Shown here: positions 7,541 to 16,889 of the stretch, one piece after another | How positions within the stretch are numbered: the first letter of the stretch is position 1 | Layout: every line of letters starts with the position of its first letter | The notes under the pieces: generated by a model | Database searches by the model: none | Seen by the model: the letters and a program-made list of their open reading frames with translations, nothing else | What the model was told of the DNA's origin: nothing | NCBI GenBank assembly: GCA_938010655.1 | Contig: CALLVA010000184.1 | Location: forward strand, 1 to 34,306 | Direction of reading: 5' to 3' | Length of the DNA: 34,306 nt | Origin: an uncultured Parvularculaceae bacterium | GTDB lineage: Bacteria > Pseudomonadota > Alphaproteobacteria > Caulobacterales > Parvularculaceae | Translations under genes and position numbers: made by a program

Positions 7541-8797
7541 ATGCATCACATTGCTCAATCATTCATGAGAAACAAAAGTTTCCTAACTGATATTGGAACA
7601 TTCATTGGATCAGAGATGATTGCCAAGATCAGTCGGCTTGCATTGCTCGTTATTATGGCGCGGGCACTTTCGCCAGCAGAGATTGGGATTGCAGCCCTTG
7701 CACTGGCTTGCGGAGATTTTTTCAAAGGTCTTACTGAAAATGGTATAGGTCAAAAAATTGTTTCTGCCAAAGATGATCAACTCGATGCCTATACAAATGC
7801 AGCCCACAAAATGGGATGGATCTGGTGTTTATCTCTCTGCGCTTTGCAACTTGCTTTGGCCCTAGTGATTTATATTTTCACCGGTCAGACATTATTACCA
7901 ATTCTGATTGCGTGTCTTGCAGGACAGTTTCTTTGGATGCCAAGTGGGCTACCATCTTGCTATCTTGCGACGAAAGCAAAGAAGCTGAAACATATTGCCG
8001 CGATCAACACATTTCAAATTTCGACAAGCAACTTATTGAGCATTGCGTTACTCGTAATTTGGCCAACACCGCTAAGTCTTGTTTTGCCAAAATTACTAAC
8101 AGCACCTGTGTGGCTTTTCTTGATCAAAAAACTACACCCTTGGAAGCCAACAGCTGTAACGACAACTCTGCCAATTGCTGAAATTCTTGCTTTTAGCATT
8201 CCCGTAACTGGGATTGAAGGGTTGAAATCTCTTAGACTCCATGCCGACAAGATTCTTATTGGTGCAATTGCGGGTGTCGATGTTCTTGGTGCTTATTACT
8301 TTGCTTTTAATGCTGGTTTGACATTAGCGACCACACTTTCAGCCGCCTTTAATTTCGTCTTATTCCCTTATCTTTGTGCTCAAAAAGACCACAGAAACAG
8401 AGAAGTGGTTCTGAAACGTTTTATGCTTGGTGTAGCTGTTATTGTTGTACCTGGGGTCATACTTCAAGCGAGTTTAGCGCATTTATATGTCCCCGTCGTG
8501 TTCGGTGAAGAGTGGCGTTACATGTCCCCCGTCATTGCGATTTTGAGCTTTACAGCCATTCCAATGATTTTGTGGAATGCGGTTGCCCAGTGGTTGCGCT
8601 CTTTAGGGTCTGCAAAAACGGAACTTGCCGTTGCAACAACTTTGACAATCGCACTGATCTTCAACGTTCTCATATTTACAGACTCAGGCTTGCACAGCCT
8701 CGCGACAGGCTTTGTGCTTTCACACCTTCTGATCCTTGGCACCGCCATTGTTCTTTTTGTACCTAAAAAAATTCAATCCATTCACATTAGCTCGTAG
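7541..8797 (+). CDS. Wzx-type polysaccharide flippase (MOP/MATE superfamily)
   Basis: Integral inner-membrane protein of 418 residues with about twelve hydrophobic helices, which would flip lipid-linked repeat units to the periplasm. The N-terminal half matches the polysaccharide-synthesis flippase pattern (SEMIAKISRLALLVIMARALSPAEIGIAALALACGD, shown here only as the first helix region, starts near residue 24), and a central positively charged loop (about GIEGLKSLRLHADKILIGAI) is typical of the family. The ATG at 7541 has AAGGAAG upstream; a second in-frame ATG at 7565 has no such site. It is the first gene of a four-gene plus-strand run, with 8 bp to the first GT2 gene. Together with the Wzy-like gene and the initiating transferase it completes the core of a Wzx/Wzy-dependent pathway. 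Confidence 0.88.
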   Translation: MHHIAQSFMRNKSFLTDIGTFIGSEMIAKISRLALLVIMARALSPAEIGIAALALACGDFFKGLTENGIGQKIVSAKDDQLDAYTNAAHKMGWIWCLSLCALQLALALVIYIFTGQTLLPILIACLAGQFLWMPSGLPSCYLATKAKKLKHIAAINTFQISTSNLLSIALLVIWPTPLSLVLPKLLTAPVWLFLIKKLHPWKPTAVTTTLPIAEILAFSIPVTGIEGLKSLRLHADKILIGAIAGVDVLGAYYFAFNAGLTLATTLSAAFNFVLFPYLCAQKDHRNREVVLKRFMLGVAVIVVPGVILQASLAHLYVPVVFGEEWRYMSPVIAILSFTAIPMILWNAVAQWLRSLGSAKTELAVATTLTIALIFNVLIFTDSGLHSLATGFVLSHLLILGTAIVLFVPKKIQSIHISS

Positions 8798-8805
8798 GAA
8801 ACCCC

Positions 8806-9741
8806 ATGAAAGATTTCGCCGTTATCATACCTTGCTATAATGCAGCAAAGACAATTGGAAAAACCATCCAATCTGTTTTGAACCAAACACACCAAAGCTG
8901 GTCAATCTACATCGTGGACGATGGATCAACAGATAATACACTTTCTGTTGTCGAATCCTTCTGTCAGGAAAATGACGATATCCATGTGCTTGGTCAATTC
9001 AATCGCGGTGTAAGCTCTGCTCGCAACCGGGGATTACAGAATGCAAAAGGCAAATATTTTGCTTTTCTCGATGCGGATGATGAGTGGGCAGAAGATAGAC
9101 TGGAAACCTTAGCTAAAGCATTTCTGCAAAAGCCAGAAGTTCATATTATTTATGGGCGCGTTGGTTTTTTTCAAGAAAACTCAAATGAAATAGGGGCTGT
9201 TTCAACGATTAAGCCAAATAGCCTAACTCTTCTTGATATGTTGAGCGAAAACCAAACTTGCACCATGTCTAATGTTACAGTGCGCGCAACAGCCATTTCT
9301 ACCATTGGTTTGTTTGATGTCAGAATGTCTCATGGCGAAGATCGTGAATGGTTGCTGAGGGCAATTCATAAAGGCGTTCAAATTCAAGGGATCAACGAAA
9401 TACTGACATTTTACCGTTTGTCTTTAGGGGGATTATCTGCAGACCTCGAAAAAATGCATAAAGGATGGAATGAAACGCTAGATCGTTTAGTAGCGAGTGG
9501 CGCGAAAATATCTGCAAAGCAAAGAAACCAAGCAGAAGCCGTGTATCTTCGATATTTAGCGCGCCGCGCTCTTCGAATGGGGGCGCACTCAAAGCAAGCG
9601 CGCCAATATGTCATTCGCGCTCTTGGCTTGTCTCCCACAAAATATTTTGAAAACTTTCACCGCGGCCTCGCAACACTTATCGGCGCATTCGCTTCAAGCC
9701 TTCTCCCAAAGTCCCTCAACACAGTCATCTTTACACGATAG
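8806..9741 (+). CDS. Family 2 glycosyltransferase
   Basis: GT-A fold glycosyltransferase of 311 residues, cytoplasmic or membrane-peripheral, adding a sugar from a nucleotide-sugar donor to the growing lipid-linked glycan. The start FAVIIPCYNAAKTIGKTIQS, the nucleotide-binding VDDGSTDNT, the motif GVSSARNRGL and the metal-binding FLDADDEW are all present. A catalytic-base candidate lies in HGEDREWLLRA, the usual ED position. The last ~100 residues are an extension with the block YLRYLARRA that is also present in the next gene. Ribosome site is AGGA before ATG 8806. Acceptor and sugar are not predictable. Confidence 0.92.
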   Translation: MKDFAVIIPCYNAAKTIGKTIQSVLNQTHQSWSIYIVDDGSTDNTLSVVESFCQENDDIHVLGQFNRGVSSARNRGLQNAKGKYFAFLDADDEWAEDRLETLAKAFLQKPEVHIIYGRVGFFQENSNEIGAVSTIKPNSLTLLDMLSENQTCTMSNVTVRATAISTIGLFDVRMSHGEDREWLLRAIHKGVQIQGINEILTFYRLSLGGLSADLEKMHKGWNETLDRLVASGAKISAKQRNQAEAVYLRYLARRALRMGAHSKQARQYVIRALGLSPTKYFENFHRGLATLIGAFASSLLPKSLNTVIFTR

Positions 9742-9749
9742 GAAAAATC

Positions 9750-10772
9750 ATGAAAAAAGTATCTATTATCATCCCATGCTACAATGTCGAAAAATATATC
9801 GGCGAAGCGCTACAATCTGCCTTAGATCAAACATATTCTAATATTGAAATTCTTGTTATTAATGATGGTAGTACAGATGATTCTGTACAGGTAGCGTCGC
9901 AATTTGATGACCCTAGAATTCGTATTGTTACGCAAGTGAACCGTGGCCTTAACGGCGCGCGGAACACAGGTATCAACGAATCTACAGGTGAATATTTTGG
10001 ATTTCTTGATGCAGATGATTTGTGGCACCCATCAAAAGTTGCAGAACATGTCGCACATCTCAATGGCTCTCCTGATGTTGGTATGAGTTTTTCGTGGTCA
10101 GAAATGATCAACGATGATGGCGAAGCTCTTGGTTTAACGCAAGCTGCTAAAACGAAAGGCATCACCGCGAAAGACATCTTCTGCCGCAATCCGATTGGCA
10201 ATGGCTCCGCCGCGATTATTCGCAAAACAGCCATTGAAGACTTAACTCATTATTTTGCAGGGGAAACAGACCGCAAATGCTATTTCGATGAAACATTTGC
10301 ACAATCAACAGATATTGAATGTTGGGTGCGGTTTGTGCTCGACACTAAATGGAAAATTGAGGGTATCGCAAAACCTCTGACATATTATCGTATTAATGAA
10401 GCGGGTCTTTCTGCGAATGTCATGAAGCAATATGATAATTGGGAAAAAATGTATCTGCGCACTGAGCGGGACCACCCAACATTTGTCAAACGATATGGCG
10501 AACGGGCGCGGGCCTATCAATTGCGGTATTTGGCGAGACGCGCTGTCAATTCGCGGGACGCAGGTTTGGCTTGGGCGCTTATTCGCCAAGCGTTGCAAGC
10601 GTGGCCGAAAATTGTGTCTGAAGAGTTCGCCAAAACACTAACAACATTCGGCGCAGCCTTTGTTCTTCGTTTTTGTGGCGTGAAATTCTATACGAAGATC
10701 GAGTCCACTCTTCTTAATGCACAAGCCAGCACTCCAGCACCAAAATCTATTTCAATCGGAGCAACATCATGA
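9750..10772 (+). CDS. Family 2 glycosyltransferase, tandem paralogue
   Basis: A 340-residue GT2 enzyme with VSIIIPCYNVEKYIGEALQS, INDGSTDDS, GLNGARNTGI and FLDADDLW. It follows the preceding GT2 gene by 8 bp and is clearly related to it along the whole length, including the shared C-terminal block (QLRYLARRAV here, YLRYLARRAL there), so the two probably arose by tandem duplication and then took different linkages. The active-site acidic motif corresponding to ED is STDIECWVRF here, a variant of the paralogue's GEDREWL. It ends in an ATGA overlap with the GT4 gene, a sign of coupled translation. Confidence 0.92.
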   Translation: MKKVSIIIPCYNVEKYIGEALQSALDQTYSNIEILVINDGSTDDSVQVASQFDDPRIRIVTQVNRGLNGARNTGINESTGEYFGFLDADDLWHPSKVAEHVAHLNGSPDVGMSFSWSEMINDDGEALGLTQAAKTKGITAKDIFCRNPIGNGSAAIIRKTAIEDLTHYFAGETDRKCYFDETFAQSTDIECWVRFVLDTKWKIEGIAKPLTYYRINEAGLSANVMKQYDNWEKMYLRTERDHPTFVKRYGERARAYQLRYLARRAVNSRDAGLAWALIRQALQAWPKIVSEEFAKTLTTFGAAFVLRFCGVKFYTKIESTLLNAQASTPAPKSISIGATS

Positions 10773-11794
10773 AAATCGTACACCTCGTAGATGACAATAA
10801 GCCAGGCGGCGTTCTCGTTATGGTCAATCGCTTGAAAAGTCTAGCGTTTCAAGATTCAACTCATTCTATCACTTTTGTGAAGAGGGGATCATTTTTAGCC
10901 CAAAAAATTGATGCGGATTTGATCATTTCTCATTTAGCGATGAGCTGGCGCAATCTTCCTTTTCTGATTTCATTGAGAAACAGACATGCCAGCGTAAAAC
11001 TCATTCATATTGAGCATACATATTGCACTGGTTTTGAAATTCACAATGTGAAACATACAAAACGCTTTAGAAACATGTTGCGCATTTCATATAGCCTGTT
11101 CAATTCAATTATTGCTGTATCAAACGCACAATCCGAGTGGATGGAAAATGCATCCCTTGTTGCGCCAGATAGATTAATTGTGGTGCCAAATTGTGTGGAT
11201 TTGAAAAAATTTGAACAAGTTGCGCAAAGCCCCAAAAAGACAGATAAAATATCTATTGCTGCTATTGGAAGGTTTCATCGGCAAAAAGGGTTTGATCTTT
11301 TGATTCAAGGATTTCTAGCCACCAAAAATCCCAATTTGGAATTGAAGCTTGTGGGATATGGCCCTGATGAAAAATCTCTCAAGAAGTTGGCGGAAAAAGA
11401 TTCAAGAATTATTTTTGAAGCTTTCAGCGAGACACCACAAGACATTTACAAAGAAGCGACTTTTGTCGCTGTGCCGTCGCGTTGGGAAGCGTTTGGCTTG
11501 GTCGCGCAAGAAGCAAGAGCCGCAGGTTGTGTCGTTTTGTCTTCGGGCATTGATGGTCTTAAAGAGCAATCCGTGTCTACTGAATTGGTTGCCGAGGCAA
11601 CATCCGAAGGATGGACAGCTCTGCTAGAGAAATTGCCAAATATGCAACGCACTCAACTTATCAAAAGAGGACGTCAACAAACTGTCTTGGAAGAAATCCG
11701 GTTTTTAATGCGATGGGCTGAGCTTTTCAAAGATGATAGAGCATCTTCATTTCAGAAAAAACGCCTTCGCAATGTGTTATCTTTGGTGGGGTGA
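10769..11794 (+). CDS. GT4-family glycosyltransferase
   Basis: A GT-B fold retaining glycosyltransferase of 341 residues. The N-terminal Rossmann-like half begins MKIVHLVDDNKPGGVLVMVN. The C-terminal half carries VVPNCVDLKKF, ISIAAIGRFHRQKGFDLLIQ, LVGYGPDEKSLK and the donor-binding E-x7-E motif in EAFGLVAQEARAAG, all typical of GT4 enzymes. The start overlaps the GT2 stop by 4 bp (ATGA), and this is the last glycosyltransferase of the run. Its product would be a further sugar addition to the repeat unit; the donor cannot be told from sequence. Confidence 0.92.
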   Translation: MKIVHLVDDNKPGGVLVMVNRLKSLAFQDSTHSITFVKRGSFLAQKIDADLIISHLAMSWRNLPFLISLRNRHASVKLIHIEHTYCTGFEIHNVKHTKRFRNMLRISYSLFNSIIAVSNAQSEWMENASLVAPDRLIVVPNCVDLKKFEQVAQSPKKTDKISIAAIGRFHRQKGFDLLIQGFLATKNPNLELKLVGYGPDEKSLKKLAEKDSRIIFEAFSETPQDIYKEATFVAVPSRWEAFGLVAQEARAAGCVVLSSGIDGLKEQSVSTELVAEATSEGWTALLEKLPNMQRTQLIKRGRQQTVLEEIRFLMRWAELFKDDRASSFQKKRLRNVLSLVG

Positions 11795-11893
11795 AAAATA
11801 TATACGCTTTCTTTTGGTTTGAAAAATCCTTAGTATGCATAAGATATTGATGGATTATTTTTAAGTCACATACTTTTGAGTTGAAAGCTAGAT

Positions 11894-12601
11894 ATGCCCA
11901 ACACAGTTTTGCCAAACGCCTTCCGGCTTGCCCCGCCGCCGGAGCAGGTTTTTATAAGGCCTGATTTTCATACTCAATATTTTCATCCCCTCTTATCATT
12001 AGAGCTCTCTGATATCTTTAATGATCTTGAAGGCCCCATTCATTTTATTGATCCCATTGAACCTTATGATGGCTATATAGGTGATTATACGAAGGCTTTT
12101 CATACTTATTATTGCCGAGAGAATTGGATCAGCTTTAAAATTGTTGATGGGCGATATGAATTTGAAGGCGCTGAAGAATTTTTCGAAAAGTCCTATTGGA
12201 AAACCCATGAAGTCCCTGACACGATCCATGAAAGCGTAAGAGATGGTTGGAAAGAGGCGGTTAATGATTATTATCTCAAAAAATCCGCGAAATATGACGA
12301 ATGGCGCGCCGCGCTCGTGGAGGATATGAGCGCTAACCTCACCAAGCACGAAATTAAGCGTGATCATTTTGGTGGCCGCCCCCATGAGGCAAACTGGATC
12401 TGTACTGAGTTTCCTTTATCAATCGACAAAGAAGATGAAAAAGCCTCTGGGGCACGAAAAAGTTTTTATTACCCGTTGACAGAAGACGGCCGTCGCTTTC
12501 GTTATATTGGTTTCGTCGAAGCCTTTGACTGGTCCTGCGCTATTCACTTATTTTATGACCCTAAAGAAAAAAGGGCACTTCAAACTTTTGATTGGACTTG
12601 A
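11894..12601 (+). CDS. Hypothetical protein, unrecognised
   Basis: I do not recognise this 235-residue protein. It is soluble-looking, with no signal peptide or transmembrane helix, rich in aromatic and acidic residues (many Tyr, Phe, Trp, Asp and Glu) and with a short Pro-rich N-terminus (RLAPPPEQ). The middle is a charged helical stretch (around ESVRDGWKEAVNDYYLKKS). It starts 99 bp after the GT4 gene, across a very A+T-rich spacer, and ends 12 bp before the convergent RND pump gene. No strong ribosome site precedes the ATG. Codon use and length support a real gene. Whether it belongs to the polysaccharide cluster or just borders it is unclear. Confidence 0.65.
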   Translation: MPNTVLPNAFRLAPPPEQVFIRPDFHTQYFHPLLSLELSDIFNDLEGPIHFIDPIEPYDGYIGDYTKAFHTYYCRENWISFKIVDGRYEFEGAEEFFEKSYWKTHEVPDTIHESVRDGWKEAVNDYYLKKSAKYDEWRAALVEDMSANLTKHEIKRDHFGGRPHEANWICTEFPLSIDKEDEKASGARKSFYYPLTEDGRRFRYIGFVEAFDWSCAIHLFYDPKEKRALQTFDWT

Positions 12602-12613
12602 AGGTGGACTAAT

Positions 12614-15600
12614 TCACTCCGCCAAAGCTTGTGTGCCTACTTCTTCTTTGAGTTCCCCTTCCAGCTTCCTTGTGACATCCAGGGGGGACCCTGTTTTGCG
12701 GGCCATCAGGCTATAGGCTGCCGGGACCAATATCATCGTGACAAATACTGAAGCGATGACACCAAACAGAATGACGATGCCGATGGCTTGGCGAGTCTCG
12801 GACCCTGCACCAGAAGAGAGGATAAGGGGTAGGGAGCCTGCTGCCGTTGTCAATCCGGTCATGATGATGGGCCGGAACCGCACCATGGCTGCTTTTCGTA
12901 ACGCTTCATCAAAAGGCTTGCCCTGATCGCGTAATTGGTTCGCAAATTCGACAATCAAAATACCGTTTTTCGCGGCCAATCCGATCAGCATGATTAAAGC
13001 GATTTGCGTGTAGATGTTTAAGCTTGTGCCTGTAACGAGCAAGCCAAACAAGCCGCCGCCAATGGCAACAGGGACACAGAGCATAATCACCAAAGGATGC
13101 ACATAGCTTTCAAATTGTGCAGCCAGAACGAGGAAGACGATCAGTAAGCCAACGGCAAAAACAAAGAGGATAGATGATCCAGATGTTTTGAAATCAAGCG
13201 ATTGACCTTTAAAATCAAATGTTGCTTCCTGCGGCAAGACATCCCTTGCGATAGCTAACATTTCATCAAGCGCCGTTCCAAGGGGAACGCCATCTTCAAG
13301 GCCTGCTTCGATTGTAATCGCGCGCGCGCGATTATATCTGTTAAGAGTGGGGCTATCTGCAACGGACCGTATAGAAACAATACTGGAAAGGGGAATAAGC
13401 GCGCCAGACCTGTCGGACCGTACATAAATATTTTCAATGTCGTTTGGCGAATTTTGTTCGCTTCTCAACCCTTCAAGAATAACGTCATATTCTTCACCAT
13501 CTTCAATATATGTTGTCACCCGTCTTGAGCCGAGCATCGTTTGTAAGGTTGACCCAATCTCAGAAACAGTGACCCCTAAATCTGCAGCGCGTTGATAATC
13601 AACCTGCAGCCGGAGTTGAGGCTGTGTTTCTTTATAATCCCAGTCAATATCCACAAGGCCGATATTTGCCTCTTCCAATGCGGCCACATAAGTCCGCTGC
13701 CAATCTGTGAGGGTTTCATAAGAGGGGCCCCCAATCACAAATTGAACGGGTTTTCCTGTGCCGCCGCCAAGGCCCTGTCGCATAATCGCAAATGCGCGCA
13801 CGCCCGGCAGATCGGAAAGCTTGCCGTTCACTTCACGGATAATTTCATTAGCTGGTCGGCGGTTGCCCCAATCATCCAAGGAAACAATGACAACCCCTTG
13901 ATTGAAGCCGCCGCCCCAGCCCGGTGCGCGGAGAAGGAGACGCTGAAATTCGCCTGTTTCCGTATAAGGCATTAAACGACGTTCTACTTCATCCATATAG
14001 GTTTCAATGAAATCATATGTCGCGCCTTCCGGTCCCCGAATGCGAATGAAGAAACCGCCACGATCTTCTTTTGGCGCATATTCACTTTCAATGTTTTTGA
14101 AGGTGACCCATGAAGCCAAAACGATGATCCCGAAAGCCGCACTGACAATGAGAGGCCGCTTCACAGTGGCATCATAAATGCCGCCATAGAGCGACTCAAC
14201 CTTGTTCACGCCTCGGGCAAAGAGATTGAGGAAATTATGAATAGGGCCAGTTCTTTGGGCGCGTTTTTTCAGTATTTTTGACGCAAGCATAGGGGCAACC
14301 GTTAGAGCCACCAAACTTGAAAAAGCAACAGCCGCCGCCATGGTTAAAGCAAACTCTGTGAATAGGCGGCCAATATCGCCTTGCATGAAAGTAATCGGTA
14401 CAAAGACGGCGATGAGAACAAGGGTTGTCGCAATAACGGCAAAACTCACTTGGCGAGAGCCTTTATAAGCCGCCACAAGAGGGGTTTCGCCTTCTTCGTC
14501 CATATGGCGGTGAATATTTTCAAGCACCACAATGGCATCATCCACAACCAACCCAACAGCGAGCACGAGCGCGAGCAATGTGAGAAGATTGATCGACAAG
14601 CCGAGGGCAAAGAGCAGGGTGAAAGTAGCGATAATAGAAATCGGCACTGTGACGGCCGGAATAATTGTCGACCGAATGCTGCCGAGGAAGAGAAAGATCA
14701 CGAGGACCACGAGGATCACGGAAATGAATAAAGTGCGATAAACTTCTTTGATTGATTCATCGATGAAAACGGAGCTGTCATAGCTTTCATAAATTTTCAA
14801 TCCATCAGGCAAGGTTGTGTTCAAGTTCTTGGCAAGGTCTCTGGCCAAAGCGGCAACTTCGACTGTGTTGGCCGTAGATTGCTTAATCACGCCGAGGCCG
14901 ACCATAGGGATGCCATTGCCCCGGAACATATTTCTGTCTTCGACTGTCCCTCGTTCAACACGGGCAACGTCCCCCAAGCGAACCAGATATCCACCATCGC
15001 CTTGGCCTATCACGAGATTGGCAAAATCATCTGCGGTTCTGAATGCTCGATCAATCCGCACCGTGAATTGTCTTGTCTCAGATTCAATACTACCTGCTGG
15101 CGCCTCCACATTTTCGCTGCGCAAAGCTTGCTCAATCGCACTCACAGTAAGGCCGCGGGCGGCCAAAGCTTTGCGATCTATCCATACGCGCATGGCATAG
15201 TCGCGGCTGCCCCCAACCCGAACACGGGCAACACCATCTACAGCGGAAAATTTGTCAGTCAAAAACCGATTGGCATAGTCAGACAATTCAGGCGTTGTCA
15301 TATTTTCACTGGCCAGATTAAACCAGATGATCACATCATCACTTGAATCCGCCTTTTCAATTTCTGGCGGATCAGCTTCATCCGGGAATATATCAAGGAT
15401 ACCGGAAATACGATCACGTATATCATTTGCGGCAACGTCAATATCTTGATCGACAGAAAATTCAACGGTGATGCGGGAGCGCCCGTCGGAGGAGCGCGAT
15501 GAAATAAATCGAATGCCTTCGACGCCCGCAATTCTGTCTTCGATGAGCTGCGTGATCCGTGTTTCAACAACGGTCGCCGACGCGCCAGTATAGCGCGTAT

Positions 15601-15742
15601 CAATGGAGACAATCGGCGCATCAATATCTGGATATTCGCGAAGCGGCAGCCGTTCAAACGAGACCAACCCAAAAACGATCATCAGCAATGCGAGGACTGA
15701 GGCAAAAACGGGTCGCTTAACGGAAATATCTGTAAGAGCCAT
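12614..15742 (-). CDS. RND multidrug efflux pump, inner-membrane subunit (HAE1/AcrB family)
   Basis: Proton-driven inner-membrane transporter of 1042 residues, the normal AcrB size. The N-terminus (DISVKRPVFASVLALLMIV) is the family start, with two large periplasmic domains and twelve transmembrane helices implied by the hydrophobicity pattern. The proton-relay aspartates are D401-D402 in GLVVDDAIVVLENI (helix 4), and the helix-10 lysine lies in IGLAAKNGILIVEF. The acidic pair and Lys identify a drug (HAE1) rather than heavy-metal transporter. It is the third gene of an operon reading outer-membrane factor, adaptor, pump, starting 3 bp after the adaptor stop. No regulator gene lies next to it. 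Substrates cannot be predicted. Confidence 0.96.
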   Translation of the reverse strand: MALTDISVKRPVFASVLALLMIVFGLVSFERLPLREYPDIDAPIVSIDTRYTGASATVVETRITQLIEDRIAGVEGIRFISSRSSDGRSRITVEFSVDQDIDVAANDIRDRISGILDIFPDEADPPEIEKADSSDDVIIWFNLASENMTTPELSDYANRFLTDKFSAVDGVARVRVGGSRDYAMRVWIDRKALAARGLTVSAIEQALRSENVEAPAGSIESETRQFTVRIDRAFRTADDFANLVIGQGDGGYLVRLGDVARVERGTVEDRNMFRGNGIPMVGLGVIKQSTANTVEVAALARDLAKNLNTTLPDGLKIYESYDSSVFIDESIKEVYRTLFISVILVVLVIFLFLGSIRSTIIPAVTVPISIIATFTLLFALGLSINLLTLLALVLAVGLVVDDAIVVLENIHRHMDEEGETPLVAAYKGSRQVSFAVIATTLVLIAVFVPITFMQGDIGRLFTEFALTMAAAVAFSSLVALTVAPMLASKILKKRAQRTGPIHNFLNLFARGVNKVESLYGGIYDATVKRPLIVSAAFGIIVLASWVTFKNIESEYAPKEDRGGFFIRIRGPEGATYDFIETYMDEVERRLMPYTETGEFQRLLLRAPGWGGGFNQGVVIVSLDDWGNRRPANEIIREVNGKLSDLPGVRAFAIMRQGLGGGTGKPVQFVIGGPSYETLTDWQRTYVAALEEANIGLVDIDWDYKETQPQLRLQVDYQRAADLGVTVSEIGSTLQTMLGSRRVTTYIEDGEEYDVILEGLRSEQNSPNDIENIYVRSDRSGALIPLSSIVSIRSVADSPTLNRYNRARAITIEAGLEDGVPLGTALDEMLAIARDVLPQEATFDFKGQSLDFKTSGSSILFVFAVGLLIVFLVLAAQFESYVHPLVIMLCVPVAIGGGLFGLLVTGTSLNIYTQIALIMLIGLAAKNGILIVEFANQLRDQGKPFDEALRKAAMVRFRPIIMTGLTTAAGSLPLILSSGAGSETRQAIGIVILFGVIASVFVTMILVPAAYSLMARKTGSPLDVTRKLEGELKEEVGTQALAE

Positions 15743-15745
15743 GAC

Positions 15746-16885
15746 TTAATTTCCTGCGCTTGCAGCGCTACTTTGACCAGTAGAGCTGCCATTTGAGGAA
15801 GGGGTGTCGGGCTGATCATTAGGGTTGTCTTGAATGTTCAGGGGGCTGCCGTCGCGCACGCTGATCAAGCCGTCTGTGATCACTTTTTCGCCAGCCTTTA
15901 ACCCTTCGAGCACTTCGACCTGACCATTAAGGCGTAAGCCGATTTTAATTTCTTGGCGCCGGGCAACAGGATTTCCCTCTGCATTCTGATCAGCCACATA
16001 CACAAAATTAAGGGGTCCCCTTGGCTCAATAGAGCCTTCAGGAATAGACAAAGCAGTTCGTGGGTTGGATTGCACTTTAACCGTCATAAACATGCCAGAG
16101 CGCAGGAGAAGCTCATCATTTGGCAAAGTGGCGCGCACTCTGATGCTGCGTGTCACAGGGTCAATCGCATTATCGATGCTGGTAACGCGTCCTGCGAATG
16201 TCATATCTGGCAAGTCTGTGGTAACAGCATTTATTTCTGTCCCCACAGTGAGCGCGCGTAGGAAAATAGAAGGGACAGGAAACTCTAGCCTCATTTCGCT
16301 ATCATCAATCAGTGTGGAAACCATATCCCCCGGCGTGAGGAATGTCCCCACACTGACTTCCCTAAAGCCCAAAACACCGTCAAATGGCGCAACCAAAATA
16401 TGATCTTGCAAGCGCGATTGAACCGCCGCTTTTTGCGCTTTGGCGCTATTATAATCCCGCCGCGCTTGATCCAGTTCCGACTGGGAGACGGCCTTTTGTT
16501 TGGCCAAACGGGTGACCCGCTGCAATTGGCGATACGCTTCATTTTCAGTTGCTTCGGCCGCTTCCAGCAACGCGGCCTGTTCTGCTTGCGCCAGAATGAG
16601 TAATGTTTTACCCGCAGTCACACGCTCTCCATCATCAAAGTAAACAGCCGTCACTCGATCCGCTGCATTCACGGAGAGGCGAACCTGCTCTTTCGGTTCT
16701 AATGTGCCGAGCGCCTCAACGACATTTGCAAATTCAACTTCTAGCACTGTTTCCACATACACATGCGCTTTGCGAGGCCCTTTGCCTCGTCCCGGTTGCG
16801 CAAAAGCGATGGATATCATGGCCATGTAAGCGATGATCAGACCAATAATATAAGGGAGGCATTTTCTGGTTGAGAGAAGGGTCAT
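15746..16885 (-). CDS. RND efflux periplasmic adaptor (membrane-fusion protein)
   Basis: Periplasmic adaptor of 379 residues linking pump to outer-membrane channel. An N-terminal signal sequence with a hydrophobic core (IIGLIIAYMAMISIAFA) ends before AQPGRG; there is no lipobox, so it is probably either cleaved and soluble or anchored by this helix. The order is lipoyl half (VTAVYFDDGERVTAGKTLL), alpha-hairpin (~115-170, Gln/Ala-rich, LAKQKAVSQSELDQARRDYN), second lipoyl half (LVAPFDGVLGFREVSVGTFL), beta-barrel and membrane-proximal domain. The C-terminus is Ser/Asn/Gly-rich. It starts 4 bp after the outer-membrane factor gene, so the three are one transcript. Confidence 0.94.
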   Translation of the reverse strand: MTLLSTRKCLPYIIGLIIAYMAMISIAFAQPGRGKGPRKAHVYVETVLEVEFANVVEALGTLEPKEQVRLSVNAADRVTAVYFDDGERVTAGKTLLILAQAEQAALLEAAEATENEAYRQLQRVTRLAKQKAVSQSELDQARRDYNSAKAQKAAVQSRLQDHILVAPFDGVLGFREVSVGTFLTPGDMVSTLIDDSEMRLEFPVPSIFLRALTVGTEINAVTTDLPDMTFAGRVTSIDNAIDPVTRSIRVRATLPNDELLLRSGMFMTVKVQSNPRTALSIPEGSIEPRGPLNFVYVADQNAEGNPVARRQEIKIGLRLNGQVEVLEGLKAGEKVITDGLISVRDGSPLNIQDNPNDQPDTPSSNGSSTGQSSAASAGN

Positions 16886-16889
16886 CAGA

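Noticed and set aside
14879-15346. A 155-codon plus-strand frame and several others across the RND pump gene
   Set aside because: These are antisense shadows of a long gene with a complete AcrB-type protein.
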